From NCBI GenBank assembly GCA_013397115.1, contig VWZW01005505.1, positions 62,001-126,000 of the forward strand: a DNA stretch of 64,000 nucleotides, written 5' to 3'. Origin of the DNA: Edolisoma coerulescens. Its lineage: Eukaryota > Chordata > Aves > Passeriformes > Campephagidae. A program made the position numbers and the translations under genes. The notes under the pieces were generated by a model, which was not told where the DNA came from, searched no databases, and worked only from the letters and a program-made list of their open reading frames with translations. Positions 1 to 12,035 of the stretch are shown here, one piece after another. Each line of letters starts with the position of its first letter. Positions within the stretch are counted from its first letter, which is position 1.

Positions 1-3000
1 ATGTTGATGGCACAGAGAAGTGCAGCCTGATGAAAAGATTTATGAACCAAAGGAAAAAGAAACAGGGGCCAATTAATGCAATGTTCAAAGGACACACCGA
101 GCTGGGAGTTTATATTATGTAGTGAAACACTTGTGCTGCATATTTCCATCTCATGACTGGCTAAAAAAGATCAAAGCTTTCTTATTCCATATTAAGAATG
201 ACAGAATATTACAGCAAACATGCAATAAGGATAAATGTAATAAGCTTTAATAAAAGATGATAATAAGGCTTGATAAGAACTTTTGGAATGTCACCAAATC
301 TGAAATGTAAGATGAAAGCATCTGCATGTAGAGATTGTAGTGTGTTATTTGGAACCCCACGGAGCTAAACTGTGATTAGAACTCCATATTTTTCCATAAA
401 TTAGCTTTTGTTTTGAATTTCCTGCTGAGATCATATGCAAGTTGATTGAACATACAAGTCAATATATAGGTTTTCTAATCCTTTGCTGTTTTTTAGGCTT
501 CATGATATCACAATTACTGCAGTCCACTTGTAGATCAAAGGTACATGATTGAGGCCAAAAGAAAATAACCTATAACCTCTTTATAAAACTTCTTCATGGT
601 GATTTAGACCTATCCATGATAATTACCATCCACCTATCTGAACTGTGCAATTATGTAGATGCATAAACCAACCACTACATGCAGATCAACTTGCAAGCCC
701 ACAGAATTTCCACTTGAATCCATATTTAAAAACAGAATGGACATGCTGAGTTCACCTTCAAGGGGGCCTTTTTACACAACTCTACCTTACCTCAACACCT
801 CTAGTGTAAACTTGTAAGCCATTAGCTATCTGCGTAAGCAAATAATCTTGTGCAAACCCTTGATTCGAAACCCCAAGGTTTATAACATTTCAGTGACTGC
901 AGTCATCCTCTTATTGAAACAACACCACCACTCTAGGGATTGGCTATTAGACAGGGCATCCTTTATTATATAGTCATTAATACGCTTTATGTGCATTGGA
1001 ATAACATACCATGTTCCTCCACTGAAGTGAAATATGTTTTTTATGGAACTATTCCTGTAAGCAAAGTTATACTATAGGTACAGGAAAAATACTATCAACA
1101 ATTTACCATATATGATTTATGAAAGGAAACTGTGACATAAAGACAAACTAACTGTTAATTATGAAGCTAGTGAATTGCTTGCAAGCCAGTTTGTAAACCA
1201 CTTTGTATTTTGTATCAGTTATCTAAGCCTTGGAAAAAACAAGTTAGGATTACAGTTTCACACTGATTTTTTTTTTCCCCCTTTAGAGTTAAATCAGGCA
1301 CAACACAACAGTAAAATATTACAGGTGATATTAAGAATAACCAGTCTTAGCTCTAAAGTAACCGTCACTTATAATATTGATAAAGAAAACCAACTCCTGC
1401 TTTTATTGTGTGAAAAGACATTGGATCAGTAATAAGAATGTGTTTTAAAATTATCCTCTACTTTTGGCTACAGCTGAATTGAAATAATGGTGAGGATTGC
1501 ATCTCTTCTTTTCAAATGTGGCTAGCTCAATTTCATTACCTCTACTTGAGAGTCCTAACAGGAGAAAGGAAAGAAGTAGCTGGGGAAATAATTAAAAACC
1601 TGGGAAACAATTTGAAAACATAAATAATTTTTCCTTAGCAGTGTGAAAAGATTTGGAGTGAGTCAAATGAGGACGCACTGTCCAGCAAAAATGCCTCAAT
1701 AAAAAGTGGTGTGAGACTTGACATTTCAAAGATGGAAGAGAAGGCAAAACAACAGATAAGCCTGGAGCTTTCGCAAGTGAAGATAAATTTATTGTACCCA
1801 GTTATTGTGTTACACCTCATGAAATCAGTGGTTAGCAACAGGTTAACTCTATGCAGCTGAATACTGTTTTAGTTTCCAATGAGTATTATTGAAATAAAAA
1901 TACTACTCTTCCTGTACCATAATAAGGGTAACTTAGAAGTATTTTTAAATTAAAAAACCCACAGGAAACATACCTATTTCTATACTTAGAGGTTTCTGGA
2001 ACTAGCTCATTTTCCAAATGGCTGACATTCATTTATATATCTAACCTCCCACATTACTGCATCTAGAGAACTAGTAAAAGAGATGCATTTGTGTGATCCT
2101 ATTTTATTAAATATTGTCAAAACCACTCTGGTTTTGTTTGACTGGTTTTATTACTGAGGAAAAGTAAGCTTTTGAAATGCAAATGACCACGTCATCTAAA
2201 CAGTTGTAGCACACTTCTTTTTCCTGGATTATAAAACTACAAATGCTGTTATAGGTGACAATTCCTAACAGACAGTGGGCTTGGGGTTTTTTTGTGAATG
2301 GAGTTGTCTGAAATGTCATCAATTTCCTGTCTACTTCAGAGGACATCTAACTTTCATCCATAATTAATCTCTGCAGTGCGGGAATTACACCCATATAAAA
2401 CCCATGTGTTCTTGTGATCTTAGTCATAAATGCAATATCAAATAGTATTGCTCAAAGCAAGGTTGGACACATGTACTTGACCTTTTCATTCTATAGTGCT
2501 TGTATATGGAGAGGTTTACCAAAATCTCATCTAAGTCAGACATTTTTAACAGCACTAATTTTTTTAAAGCATTCAAAAAGAGAACAAGAAGTTCTCTTCA
2601 CAGAACCAAGAAAAGATTGCAGTTTACAGAAAAGATGCAATTTATAAACAAAACTACCAGCTTTAATACATGTATTATAATTCAAATATCAGAGCAAACA
2701 GCAGATCTCTAAGAGCTGGCTTCTTTCATCACAGGCGTGAGTTAGAAATTAATTGAAACTACCAGCAAAGAAGAGAAGACTAATCCTATGTCCACAAGAA
2801 CTTGAGTAATCACCCAAGCAATTTAATATCTGCTTTGCAAAATCTCTTAAACATAAGCATTCATTTGAAGCATTACACATTTACCTACTACTAAAATAGG
2901 TATTACATGTTCACCTGGACTGATAAAATACAAAGAACATCTCTTAAACTACTCTAAGCTTGATATTTATCAAAAAATGGTGCATTTTAACTGAGTACCT

Positions 3001-5480
3001 CATTAGTCTGAAAATTTGCTAGTATTTAGGGGTCTATCAGAAGACTATAGGAGGAGTGCAGAAGGACACACATCTCCACAAAACATGCTTGCAAGAGATT
3101 TCAGTTTTTCTGAAAGCAGCATCCAGATTTTAAAAAAAACATCATACTGCATCACAATATGATGTGTGGGACTTATGGGCAATGACATCATCATGTCATC
3201 CTGCAGATAATTACTACACCTCTTATATTGCCAGAATTCCTGAGTTTCAATTTTCTCCACTGGGCAAAAGTGGAAGGGTGACAGGACTATTGCCAAAAAC
3301 TTTGTGATAAATCTTAATTAGAATACAAGCCTTTGGAGCAGAGGTGGGTATGTGCCTTGACAGATTAACTTTTTTAATCCCTTGAAATCTTGTCAAGTCT
3401 CTTTTAACCTCCTGGTTGTCAATTACATGTTCCTACATCCTTTTGTGTGAGGATTATCTTTCTCAATGAACGTTTTATTCTCAGTGCCACTAACAATAAT
3501 AGCAAGTGACATCCACAACACCAATCAAGTATTAACACCCTGCACTCCTGAAACAGTAATATTATGCTGTGCACTTAATCTGGAACACAGCAACAAGATC
3601 TTTGCTTTACAAACATCAGCCACAGGCATTACACACAATGGTATTCTTGCAAGAGAAAAGCAAGTATATTTCATGTTTATGCTTCAAGACATAGATGTTC
3701 AAGGTGTTTAGATTTTGTACTATTTCAAAAAAGATGTTAAAAACACTTTCAGCCCAATAAGGGGGTGAAGCACAACAACTTCATTTTAGGACTAGTCATT
3801 CTATTTCTGTCTCCTAGTCTGGAAAGAAAGGATGTGGTGAACATAAGAAATCACATTATTATTTACAAAATATTTCCACTCTAAGGAAGCCAAATGAGCT
3901 CATCACTAATGCTGTAAACATTATATGAAACTCATACAGACATCTAAAACTCATAGCTTTGGGATACCAAGGAAAATAATTTGATCTCATGTTAGACAGA
4001 GCTGAAAACCTCTGTAACACACAAAATCATGGAAGTACTAGCTGTAATACTAAGCCTCATGTCAAAGCAAAAAAACGGTGTGGAAAGTCACATTTGTATC
4101 TGAATACTGCCATTTACTAAGCACATGTCAGTAATGAGTGAAAGGAGTTGCCTGAACCAATATTAGTAAGGCATGGGCTACATTTATCAATTACCTGGCT
4201 TTCACGATTCTGTTTTTAAAGATTTTTGAGTACTGAAATGGAAATAGGATCTTGGCACTTCAGACTTCAAGGACTATTCTAAGGTCCATTCAGGAGTTAA
4301 AATCCTGTAGAAATTTCAGGAGGTGGTTTTCTGGCTGCTCAGTAATTGTGCTTAACTACATTCACCGGTATCTGACCATAACTGAAGGCCCAGTTGAAGT
4401 GCCTAGACAGCCTTTGGCCCGCCTTCTAGTTAAACTACGTACCTGCTCTTCTGGCAGGAGAGAGCAACGTGTGCCACTGCTGTCTAGAACAACAGGCAGG
4501 CAGATTTTGTCAGGCGCAGAGCAGAGCCACACGTGCTGGGAAGGCAGAGCCCTACACATGGCACTGCCATCAGAGGCAGGTTCTGGCTGCCCCTGACACT
4601 CGGAGCTGAGACAGATCTGGAAACAGATCTGGACAGAAGAGAGACATCACTCTGCACCTAATCCACAGCTTCTTAATTTGAGAGGTAGCCACTTCCAAAT
4701 CCCACCAAGCTTTAATCTTGAAAAAAAAGGATGACAAGGAATATTGCTGCTGCCTCCAAATGCACTAGAGACACATGAAACCTTCCCTAAAAGCCCCATG
4801 GATTGTTAAAATGACTAGTCAGTCTACACTTTGCAGGAAGTGATGTACTTTCTACAGTGCTGGAGACACTGGCTGTCTTACAAATCCAGATACAGGCACA
4901 CAGTGAGCAAGAACGAGAACATCAGTGTGGTTCTGCAAAGTGCGTGGTGCAATCAGACAATGCCAAGGAGCAGAGCTTAGATAGCTGGCATGCTTTCTCA
5001 GAAAGGTTTACATAAGAGAAGTTTCCCTGCTGTAGATTTTTGCATGGTAGTTTGAATACATTGTGATATGTAGATTTGGCAAACTGTAAAATCTCAAAGA
5101 ACTTCCTTCAAATGATGACAACACATCAAAAGGAAAACCAAATTTTTTTTTTAAAGAATCAGATATATAAATATATTAGTTTACCTCATGGCTTTAATTT
5201 GTTGGAAAAAGAAATGGGCTGAGAGCATAAACCTGGCTAACTGTAAAAATCTGCCACGTATCTGTAGACAGAGAACATATTTCCAACCCACACACCTCAG
5301 TGAAGCTCCAGACATAGCTAAGGTCCCAGCAAAATTGAGTGAAGCAGACAGAAATGGGAAGAGATTGGAGAAAGCCAAAAGTTCTTGATGAAACTCTCAG
5401 TGACAACAGCACTAGAATACTCAAAATTAAATGCATGTCAAAGAGAAAAACAGTTTCTATAAACACATAATGAAAGTAAA

Positions 5481-5740
5481 GGTGATTAATGGCAATTAAA
5501 CCATATTCTCCTTCATGCCTGTTAATTACAATACCTATGCTGAGTATTGTAATAAAAATTCCATTTAAATGGCATTATTAATTAAGTTGTTTTCCTTATT
5601 CCTGGCAGTAACTGAGCTTTACAAACAGCAGAATAATGTTAACTTGGCATTGCAATCAAAAAGAAATATTATATTGTTCTTTACTGATAAAGTAAAATAG
5701 ATTCTTTTGATTACAGGTATATTTAGTCATTGCTTTAGTC
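5481..5740. other. AT-rich candidate conserved non-coding element
   Basis: This stretch has many homeodomain-type ATTA/TAAT cores (GGCAATTAAA, GTTAATTACA, ATTAATTAAG), no CpG and no repeat signature. It also carries a 10-bp perfect inverted repeat with a 9-base loop at 5525..5553 (ATTACAATAC ... GTATTGTAAT). Vertebrate developmental-gene introns often hold enhancers of this texture. The call rests on composition alone. Confidence 0.3.
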
Positions 5741-8700
5741 AGAAAATTCAGTTCTGTAATTGCCATGACTCTAAATCCATTACTTTTGGGGAGAGTGGTT
5801 CTGCCCTACTATGACTTCTGTCCCTGAATCCAAAACAAAGGGCATCTGGTCCCCCACAATCTGGGAAGAGATGTGAATGTCGGAAGCTGTCACACTAAAT
5901 CCTGAACAATATGGGAGAACCACAGACAACAAACTCAGAAAGAGCACTGAAGACATAGAAAGTTAACCTCAGTCTACAGAAACAGACAATTTAATAACTT
6001 TTAACAATTAGTTAAAACTCACCTGCAGATAGTTACACACTATCTTTCACACTTTGCATCCTTCTGATGAGTCAGTCTCCCCTAAAAATGAAACTTCCTT
6101 CTTCTCTTTCTACCTTAAAACCTCTTAAGTTGCTCTGTTCTTATTCTCGAGAAGTTTTTGAGATAACTCTGAAGATAGCTGTGCATTATTAGAAATATAC
6201 TAGCATACAATGTTCAGCTTATTTTTAATATCTTGGGATGATGATAAAACAGTAACATTTTTAGACAGAAAAAAAGCATGAGTGGCTATTATAATAATTG
6301 CAGAATAAGCACAATGTAGCTATTTTTATACAGTGTAGGATTATTAATTATCTGTAATTATCAAACATGGCTTTCTAGTCTGGTATCTTTTCCATTCACA
6401 CTTCCTTTGAAATTTGCATTATGATCGTATGGTCATCTGTGTCTTAGCAGAAGCCACGTTTTTCTACAGATTCTCATAGAATGAAATATCAACTAAAATA
6501 CATGTTTTCCCAGAAGATATTTCATCAGTTAAGTCTAAATGTTAGCTTTCTTTTCTGACCAAAATGGATTTGCTTAAGTAGTAAAAAAGTACTGATAGAT
6601 AAAGAAAGCGGTGATAAAAAATGATAAAGGCAATAATGACAAAAATAGTCTTGTGGCCTTTTTAGTGAAATAAAATTCTTTTTTTCCTTTCTTTGTTTTT
6701 GTTTTCCTATTCTTCCTACAGAAGAGATGTTCTTCTGTTATCACTGACATGTAAACACTTGCTTTATCACCAAGAATAGCTGGCTGGTGTATATTCTTGT
6801 TCTGACCACTGACTGCTGAGATAAGGCTAACAAAATAATCAGTCCCATGTTACACAAAGAGTAATATGCTCAATGACTTGAAAGTATGACAGGTTGTTAT
6901 GAAGCAGTCAGGACAGGAAAGGCCTGACTAAATAGCTCAGGTCCTACTGTACATTCAAATGATGTTTTATGTTCATAGAAACTTATTTAGCAGCCATAAG
7001 GCAAAATTCATGACAGACGCATGCAATTTTTCAGTGTACAACTCTTCATGCTTAGTTGACTGAGTCTGGTATCGTGCAATTCCAGCACCAACTGAGGAAA
7101 ACTGCTCCCCTCTTCAGTTCCATGTACAGTAAAAATGGCAGTAATTTCTTGTATTGATTTAGACAATGTCAAGACAGTGCCATTGGCAATGGAGAATCAA
7201 TTGCCAGAGCAACTCCTGGGGAAGAAAGAGGGGCTCTGAGGCCCCCAAATTCTCATTAATTTCATCCATTAATTGCTGAATCCACACTACAGCAGAAATA
7301 ATTAGTACAGTACAAATCAGTTTGTTAATACAGCTGGTCAGAGTCTGTGATATGTAACAACATATTGGAAACAACTCTTTCTGACTGGTTAGTACTCTAT
7401 AATTACACAGTGGATTTTTCTGTTAGGAAAAAATCACATCCAAGAACAACAAGCTCCTTCCCTTAGTAAAACCCAAGTGGACAAGAAAGATCCCAAAAAG
7501 TGGAATTGAAGGATGGCAGTTACATATGAAACTTTGACTTGGTGCCCATTTTTGACCTAGGAGGTGCTCTACAGAACTTTCCTTTCATTCATTCATTCAC
7601 TGCAAGTGATGGATGCTGAAGGAGGCAGTAAGCCATGGGGAAACAAAGGACAAAGTTCTGTGTTGTCTCCACATTGTAAAACTGGACTCTATTTCTGGCT
7701 CTCACTTGGTACAACTCTGTACCGAGTTGGTTGAAACTGTTAATGTGTTTATAGAAAGAGGTCAAACAAAGGGTACTTCACACTTCTTACTCTTTAATGG
7801 CTTATATTTAATACTGTTCTTCCTAGTCTTCCAAACAGGGAGAAAGATTCTAGAATCTTCATGTTGGAAAAAAAGGTTGCTTTTTGCCTTGGTTGCAAAT
7901 CTGATTACAGACAGAAGTTAAGCAAATGAGCAGCTTAAAGAAATTCCAGTGTAAACTTGATTCCAAAATGAGGCAGTTAAAATTCTTTACTCCCCATTTT
8001 ATAATCCATCATTTCAGGGAGCTTTTCCTTGAATACTTTACTTTAAACTAGAGCTATTTTTAATTCCTGTCTTCTATATGTTGCTGCACTATCTTCAGGT
8101 TCACCACTTGCATGTTTCTGTTGCTTTACTTCCTTCTCAACCATTTAACAGTGGATGAAGCCTCTAAACAAAGGACCAACATTTTCCACAACTCACTTCT
8201 ATTTTCTCTAACAATTAGCAGGTCTAATTGACAGAAATAGTAAGCTTAAATATTTTGTACATTGCAGAATGGTTGAGAGAGACCGCAAAGGCTAGAAAGG
8301 CAAGAATGGCACGGGAAGACTTTCCTTTATACTGAATTAACATTTTCAACTCCTTGTGATCCCCAAGACTGCATTAAATGGCTCTAGAGTGTAGTGTTTG
8401 CTCTGGTCTCTACCCATGCTGACACTCTCTGCTCTCACCTCATCTTTGCAGACTTCGTAAACGTAGGAGTCTTTCCTGTCAGAGTGATGGAAGAAGTGCA
8501 AGACACACCAGACTCTTGATGCAGCTCCTTCCTCTGGCTGGGCTAATTGACGGAGCAGTAATTGACTGAGCAGCTCTGCAAAGGCAGACATGAAGTCTAG
8601 CAAACTGTCTCTTCTGCCTTATGCTGCCTGAGCAGAGGCAGCGGGATCTCAAGTCACTTTCTCTACCCCATCTCACTGTAACTAAAATAAGCCTGGGCAT

Positions 8701-8850
8701 GACATGTTCATCTCTCTGCAGTTCTGGGAAGGGCCTGGTTACACCACCACTCACTGGAGGAGCGGTCTATTAGCCCTTCAGTCTGCAGCTGCCACAGTCA
8801 CACAGTGGACATCAGCCACACTATGTTCCTTATCAACGTGTACTGGCACA

Positions 8851-8874
8851 TTTTGCAGCAATCATGCTGCAAAA
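8851..8874. repeat. Perfect 10-bp inverted repeat with a 4-base loop
   Basis: TTTTGCAGCA, loop ATCA, then TGCTGCAAAA. The arms are exact reverse complements. It lies 7 bases upstream of direct-repeat copy 1. No larger foldback surrounds it. Confidence 0.75.
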
Positions 8875-8881
8875 TGGGTGA

Positions 8882-8927
8882 TTTCCCAGCTCTTGACAGT
8901 GATACTTCGTACTGAATTCCTTCTTTC
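8882..8927 (+). repeat. 46-bp direct repeat, copy 1
   Basis: TTTCCCAGCTC-TGACAGTGATACTTC-type sequence that recurs at 10219..10264 with 41 of 46 bases identical by hand count. Neither copy sits inside an element I recognise. Confidence 0.7.
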
Positions 8928-9202
8928 ATGCAAATGCTACAAGGTGGTAGCATTTTCACACTTGTGGCAACATATCTCTGTGAAATTCAAAATATGTCTC
9001 AAACTGACTATACAAATGTGACATGCCACCTCAGCTGCTGTACACTTCAGCAGAGATGCCAGATCACTGTATTGGAGGCATGTCACAGGCTGCTAGAGGT
9101 CACACAATACTGCAAGCCTTCCTTTCTTTTTATGCTACAACCAATTTCCTACTCAGTCATTTCCCTTTCACACCTATGTTACGAAACATGTCTCCTCTGA
9201 AG

Positions 9203-9597
9203 ACAGGCTAAAAGTGAGCTGGGGTTGTTCAGCCTGAAGAAGAGAAGGCTCTAGGGAGACCTTACAGCAGCTTTCTATTACCTAAAGGTGACCTGAAAGA
9301 GACCTGGAGAGGGACTTCTCACAAAGACAGGAGAAAGGGGAATGGCTTTAACTGAAATAGGATGGGTTTAGATTAGATATTAAGAAGAAATTCTTTACAG
9401 TGAGGTGGTCAGACAATGGAACAGGTTGCCCAGAGAAGTTGTGGATGCCCCATCCCTGGATGTATTGAGGGTCAGGTTGGATGGTGCTTTGAGCAATCTG
9501 ATACAGCACAAGGTGTCCCTGTCCATGGCAGGGGGTTTGGAATTAGATGATCTTAAAGGTCAGTTTCAACCCAAACCATTCTATGAAATGGTTAACT
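9203..9597 (+). mobile_element. CR1 LINE, 5'-truncated 3' end, sense on +
   Basis: Avian CR1 retrotransposons usually survive as 5'-truncated copies. This one shows the standard 3' region in order: TTCAGCCTGAAGAAGAGAAGGCTC, the TTAGATATTAAGAAGAAATTCTT block, GAACAGGTTGCCCAGAGAAG, GTGGATGCCCCATCCCTGGA and the tail GGTCAGTTTCAACCCAAACCATTCTATGAAATGG. It holds only the last part of ORF2 and the 3' UTR, and the frame is not intact. No clear target-site duplication is visible. It lies antisense to TENM3. Confidence 0.93.
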
Positions 9598-9944
9598 AAG
9601 ACGAAGGAGTGCTTCCATCTTACATTAACGATTTGTGCTGATTTACACTTGGATGGCCTATTAAATGGAGAATATTTCTGATATTACATCTGTAGAGATG
9701 GGAAAACCACATATATGAATGAGTGCAATCCATTCGTGATTTTATGGACACAAAGTTCTCTAGAGAGCATCCCTGAGTGCTGAATTTTACATTTAGATTG
9801 CTGAGTTAGCTGAAATATGTGTAATATCACCAGTAGGCATTGAGCTCCCTATTGACTGTGGGCAGAGGAAGGCTGTTGTGCATTGTTTATTTCAGCAAGG
9901 ATGCGAGCTGGCGTGCACCCATGAAATGAAATGTTGTACAGCTA

Positions 9945-9961
9945 TTTTTTTTTTTTTTTTT
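9945..9961. repeat. T homopolymer (17 bases)
   Basis: Uninterrupted T run followed by ACAGGG. On the plus strand it imitates a splice acceptor, but no exon follows. Confidence 0.9.
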
Positions 9962-10218
9962 ACAGGGTATGTGAATAAATGATGTGTGGAGCTTTCAGCT
10001 CTTGCTCACTGGAAAGCTTGGTTCTTTTTCCCGAATACAGGAATAGAGGCACATTAGACATGCTTATATTTCTTAATGTGCCTATGGGAGAAATAATCTC
10101 GTACAGCTATCTTCCCGTGCCCCTCAGATTCATAAGTAATCTGGCTCTTTGGGGCTAGCAAAGTGTAGAGCTCAGCTCACAATCAGGTCTCCAGTGTTTT
10201 GCTATATGTATGGCTGTT

Positions 10219-10264
10219 TTTCCCAGCTCCTGACAGTGATACTTCATGCTGAATTCTTTATTTC
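10219..10264 (+). repeat. 46-bp direct repeat, copy 2
   Basis: Second copy of the sequence at 8882..8927, in the same orientation and 1,337 bp away. Flanking DNA of the two copies does not align by eye. The CR1 fragment at 9203..9597 lies between them. Confidence 0.7.
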
Positions 10265-11770
10265 GTATTTATGCATTTATTTAGCAGCAGATGTTTACTT
10301 CTGATGATTTATGAGGCAATATTAGACAGACTGAGCACAATTAATGCGTTTTATGAGTGGGATAATTTCAGTTCCATTTAAAAAAGATCTAGTGTCAAAA
10401 CTTAACTCTAAACCACACCTTTAAACTCCTTGCACATTCACACAAAATAACCGCAAATCCAATGATTGAAGTAGGCTGAAAAGCAGTGGCCAGGCCTACA
10501 TCTGCATATATGTCTTTTGCTCTTTGGGGCTGGCAGCTGAGGTGAAAAGGGTGCTCAGGGGGCTCAGCTTTGCTGGGTCAGAGGGGAATTTCTCCAGCTA
10601 CTCAGCAACCCAGTTTCTTGCATTGTTCACAGGAGTTTCAACTCAGTAAGAACTACTTCAAAGGCTCTATACAGCTTATGCTGTGTCTTGCATTGAAATG
10701 CAACAAGCTTGTTTGAGTAACGACGATGAGGATTTAAGGATCTTAAGGCCTTCTAGGCTCTATTACAAATTAACACTGATTTTAAAAGGAGGGCAGAAAA
10801 GAGAGATTGACTCTCTTCTTTCTATTTTTTTCCTCAACCCTTTAAGACTCTCAACGTGTGTGCAACCATTAACAAAAATCAGACCATTACACTTACATTT
10901 CCATAACTGTGGTGACCTAAATTTCTAATTAACAAATCAGTTAAAAGAAAGTCTTTGAAGACCATTTACGGACTCAGAGATGAAAAAATCCGTAATCTGG
11001 ACAAAGATGCAGAGGAAGTTAGGAGTGCAAAATGATCCTGTTCTGTTCCCTTATTAAAGTCAAGGACATTTTGTCATAGCCAAACACGGCTCCTATTAAT
11101 TGCCTAAAACTGAAATTATATAATATTTATAGCGAACATTTATGAAAATAATTAAAGAGATGAGGAAATGAAGGAAATCTTCTAAAATAAAATTTGGGAA
11201 ATGGAATTTAACAAACAAATAGAGAAAAGTGACAATAATTAAAAATAAACAAGCCACAAGAGAGGAAGAAGTCTACATCTTCACTGCATGTTGTCCTTTT
11301 GGACAATTATTTTCCCTATTTCGCAATCAAACATCTGTATTAGACTTTTGCTCCAGCTTTATACACAAACATACATGTATGTAATGATGAAATAAGTGAT
11401 AGTTAGCATTCCTAAAGATTGTATTAGCAATATTTCAGCAAAATGAGAGTTCCAAAGATATGCTGCAAGTTATATTCACATCATTGAACTTTTACAGGCT
11501 ATATTTTACACATACTTTTATAAGAACTCGACCCCACATAATTTAATTGTAGTTCAAATACTTCTTTGAAGTTAATTCACTGAATATCAAGCTACAGAAT
11601 GCTTACAAAATATTCAAATTTTCTAATTTCTCTAAACAACTGTGATTTTTCATTAAATCCTTGCGGCTTTTCCCGTTACTAAAGACTTTGCTACCTAAAG
11701 GTTAGTATGTCACAGTCCACATACAATCCATCAGACACCACTGTTCATAGTGACAATTATAAAAAATGCA

Positions 11771-11776
11771 ACTCAC
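11771..11776 (-). promoter_or_regulatory. TENM3: Splice donor of the TENM3 transmembrane exon (GTGAGT)
   Basis: The minus-strand sequence after the isoleucine codon and one further G is GTGAGT, a near-perfect U1 consensus. It defines a phase 1 exon end, matching the alanine that follows the helix in TENM3. Confidence 0.92.
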
Positions 11777-12015
11777 CTATAAAGTAGGACAGCAGTATTG
11801 CCAGCAGCACTGAGACCCCTACAGCACAGAGTGCAGTACATTTCCAGCTACAGTACTTCGAAGACTTCTTGAATTTAAAAGCACTTCTGGATAGAGTGTT
11901 CCTAGGTAGTGGCCGAGTAGGAGGGGAATAAACAGAGCCGGATGCCATTGTGTACCCTGGTGTTGCAGTACTGAACAGCGGTGTGGTCCCTGTTCCTGTT
12001 TTGAATAGGAAATGC
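11777..12015 (-). CDS. TENM3: Teneurin-3 internal coding exon: juxtamembrane cytoplasmic segment and transmembrane helix
   Basis: Teneurin-3 is a large type II transmembrane adhesion protein that binds latrophilins and other teneurins and guides neuronal wiring. The 239-bp exon encodes 79 whole codons plus a split codon at each end. It begins with HFLFKTGTGTTPLFST, has the proline-rich stretch YSPPTRPLPR, then a basic cysteine-containing segment (KKSSKYCSWK), and ends in a hydrophobic helix finishing LLAILLSYFI. The helix corresponds to about residues 310-330 of human TENM3. From memory these residues match human TENM3 and differ clearly from TENM1 and TENM2; TENM4 was not compared in detail. 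The proline-rich stretch resembles an SH3-binding site; teneurin cytoplasmic tails are reported to bind CAP/ponsin. On the minus strand the exon follows TTTCTTTCACAG and is followed by GTGAGT. The final base G begins the alanine codon expected in the next exon, which lies outside the window. The reading frame is open. Confidence 0.95.
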
Positions 12016-12035
12016 CTGTGAAAGAAAGAGCATAG
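12016..12035 (-). promoter_or_regulatory. TENM3: Splice acceptor of the TENM3 transmembrane exon
   Basis: Read on the minus strand, a pyrimidine-rich run (CTCTTTCTTTCACAG) ends directly before the exon base G that completes the arginine codon started in the previous exon. The tract is a strong consensus acceptor and fixes the exon boundary at 12015. Confidence 0.92.

Larger units (their letters stand above)
1..11776 (-). other. TENM3: TENM3 intron, partial (downstream of the transmembrane exon)
   Basis: This is the 5' part, in transcript sense, of the intron following the transmembrane exon. It starts with GTGAGT and runs past the left edge. The next exon should begin by completing an alanine codon and encode the extracellular juxtamembrane region. 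I looked for it on the minus strand and did not find it, so the intron exceeds 11.7 kb. It contains one CR1 fragment (9203..9597), a 17-base T run, a perfect short hairpin at 8851..8874, a 46-bp direct repeat pair, and an AT-rich candidate non-coding element near 5481..5740. Otherwise I recognise nothing. Confidence 0.85.

Noticed and set aside
4252..4596. 114-codon plus-strand open frame in a locally GC-richer stretch
   Set aside because: No recognisable protein, no conserved motif, and an overlapping antisense open frame of similar quality.
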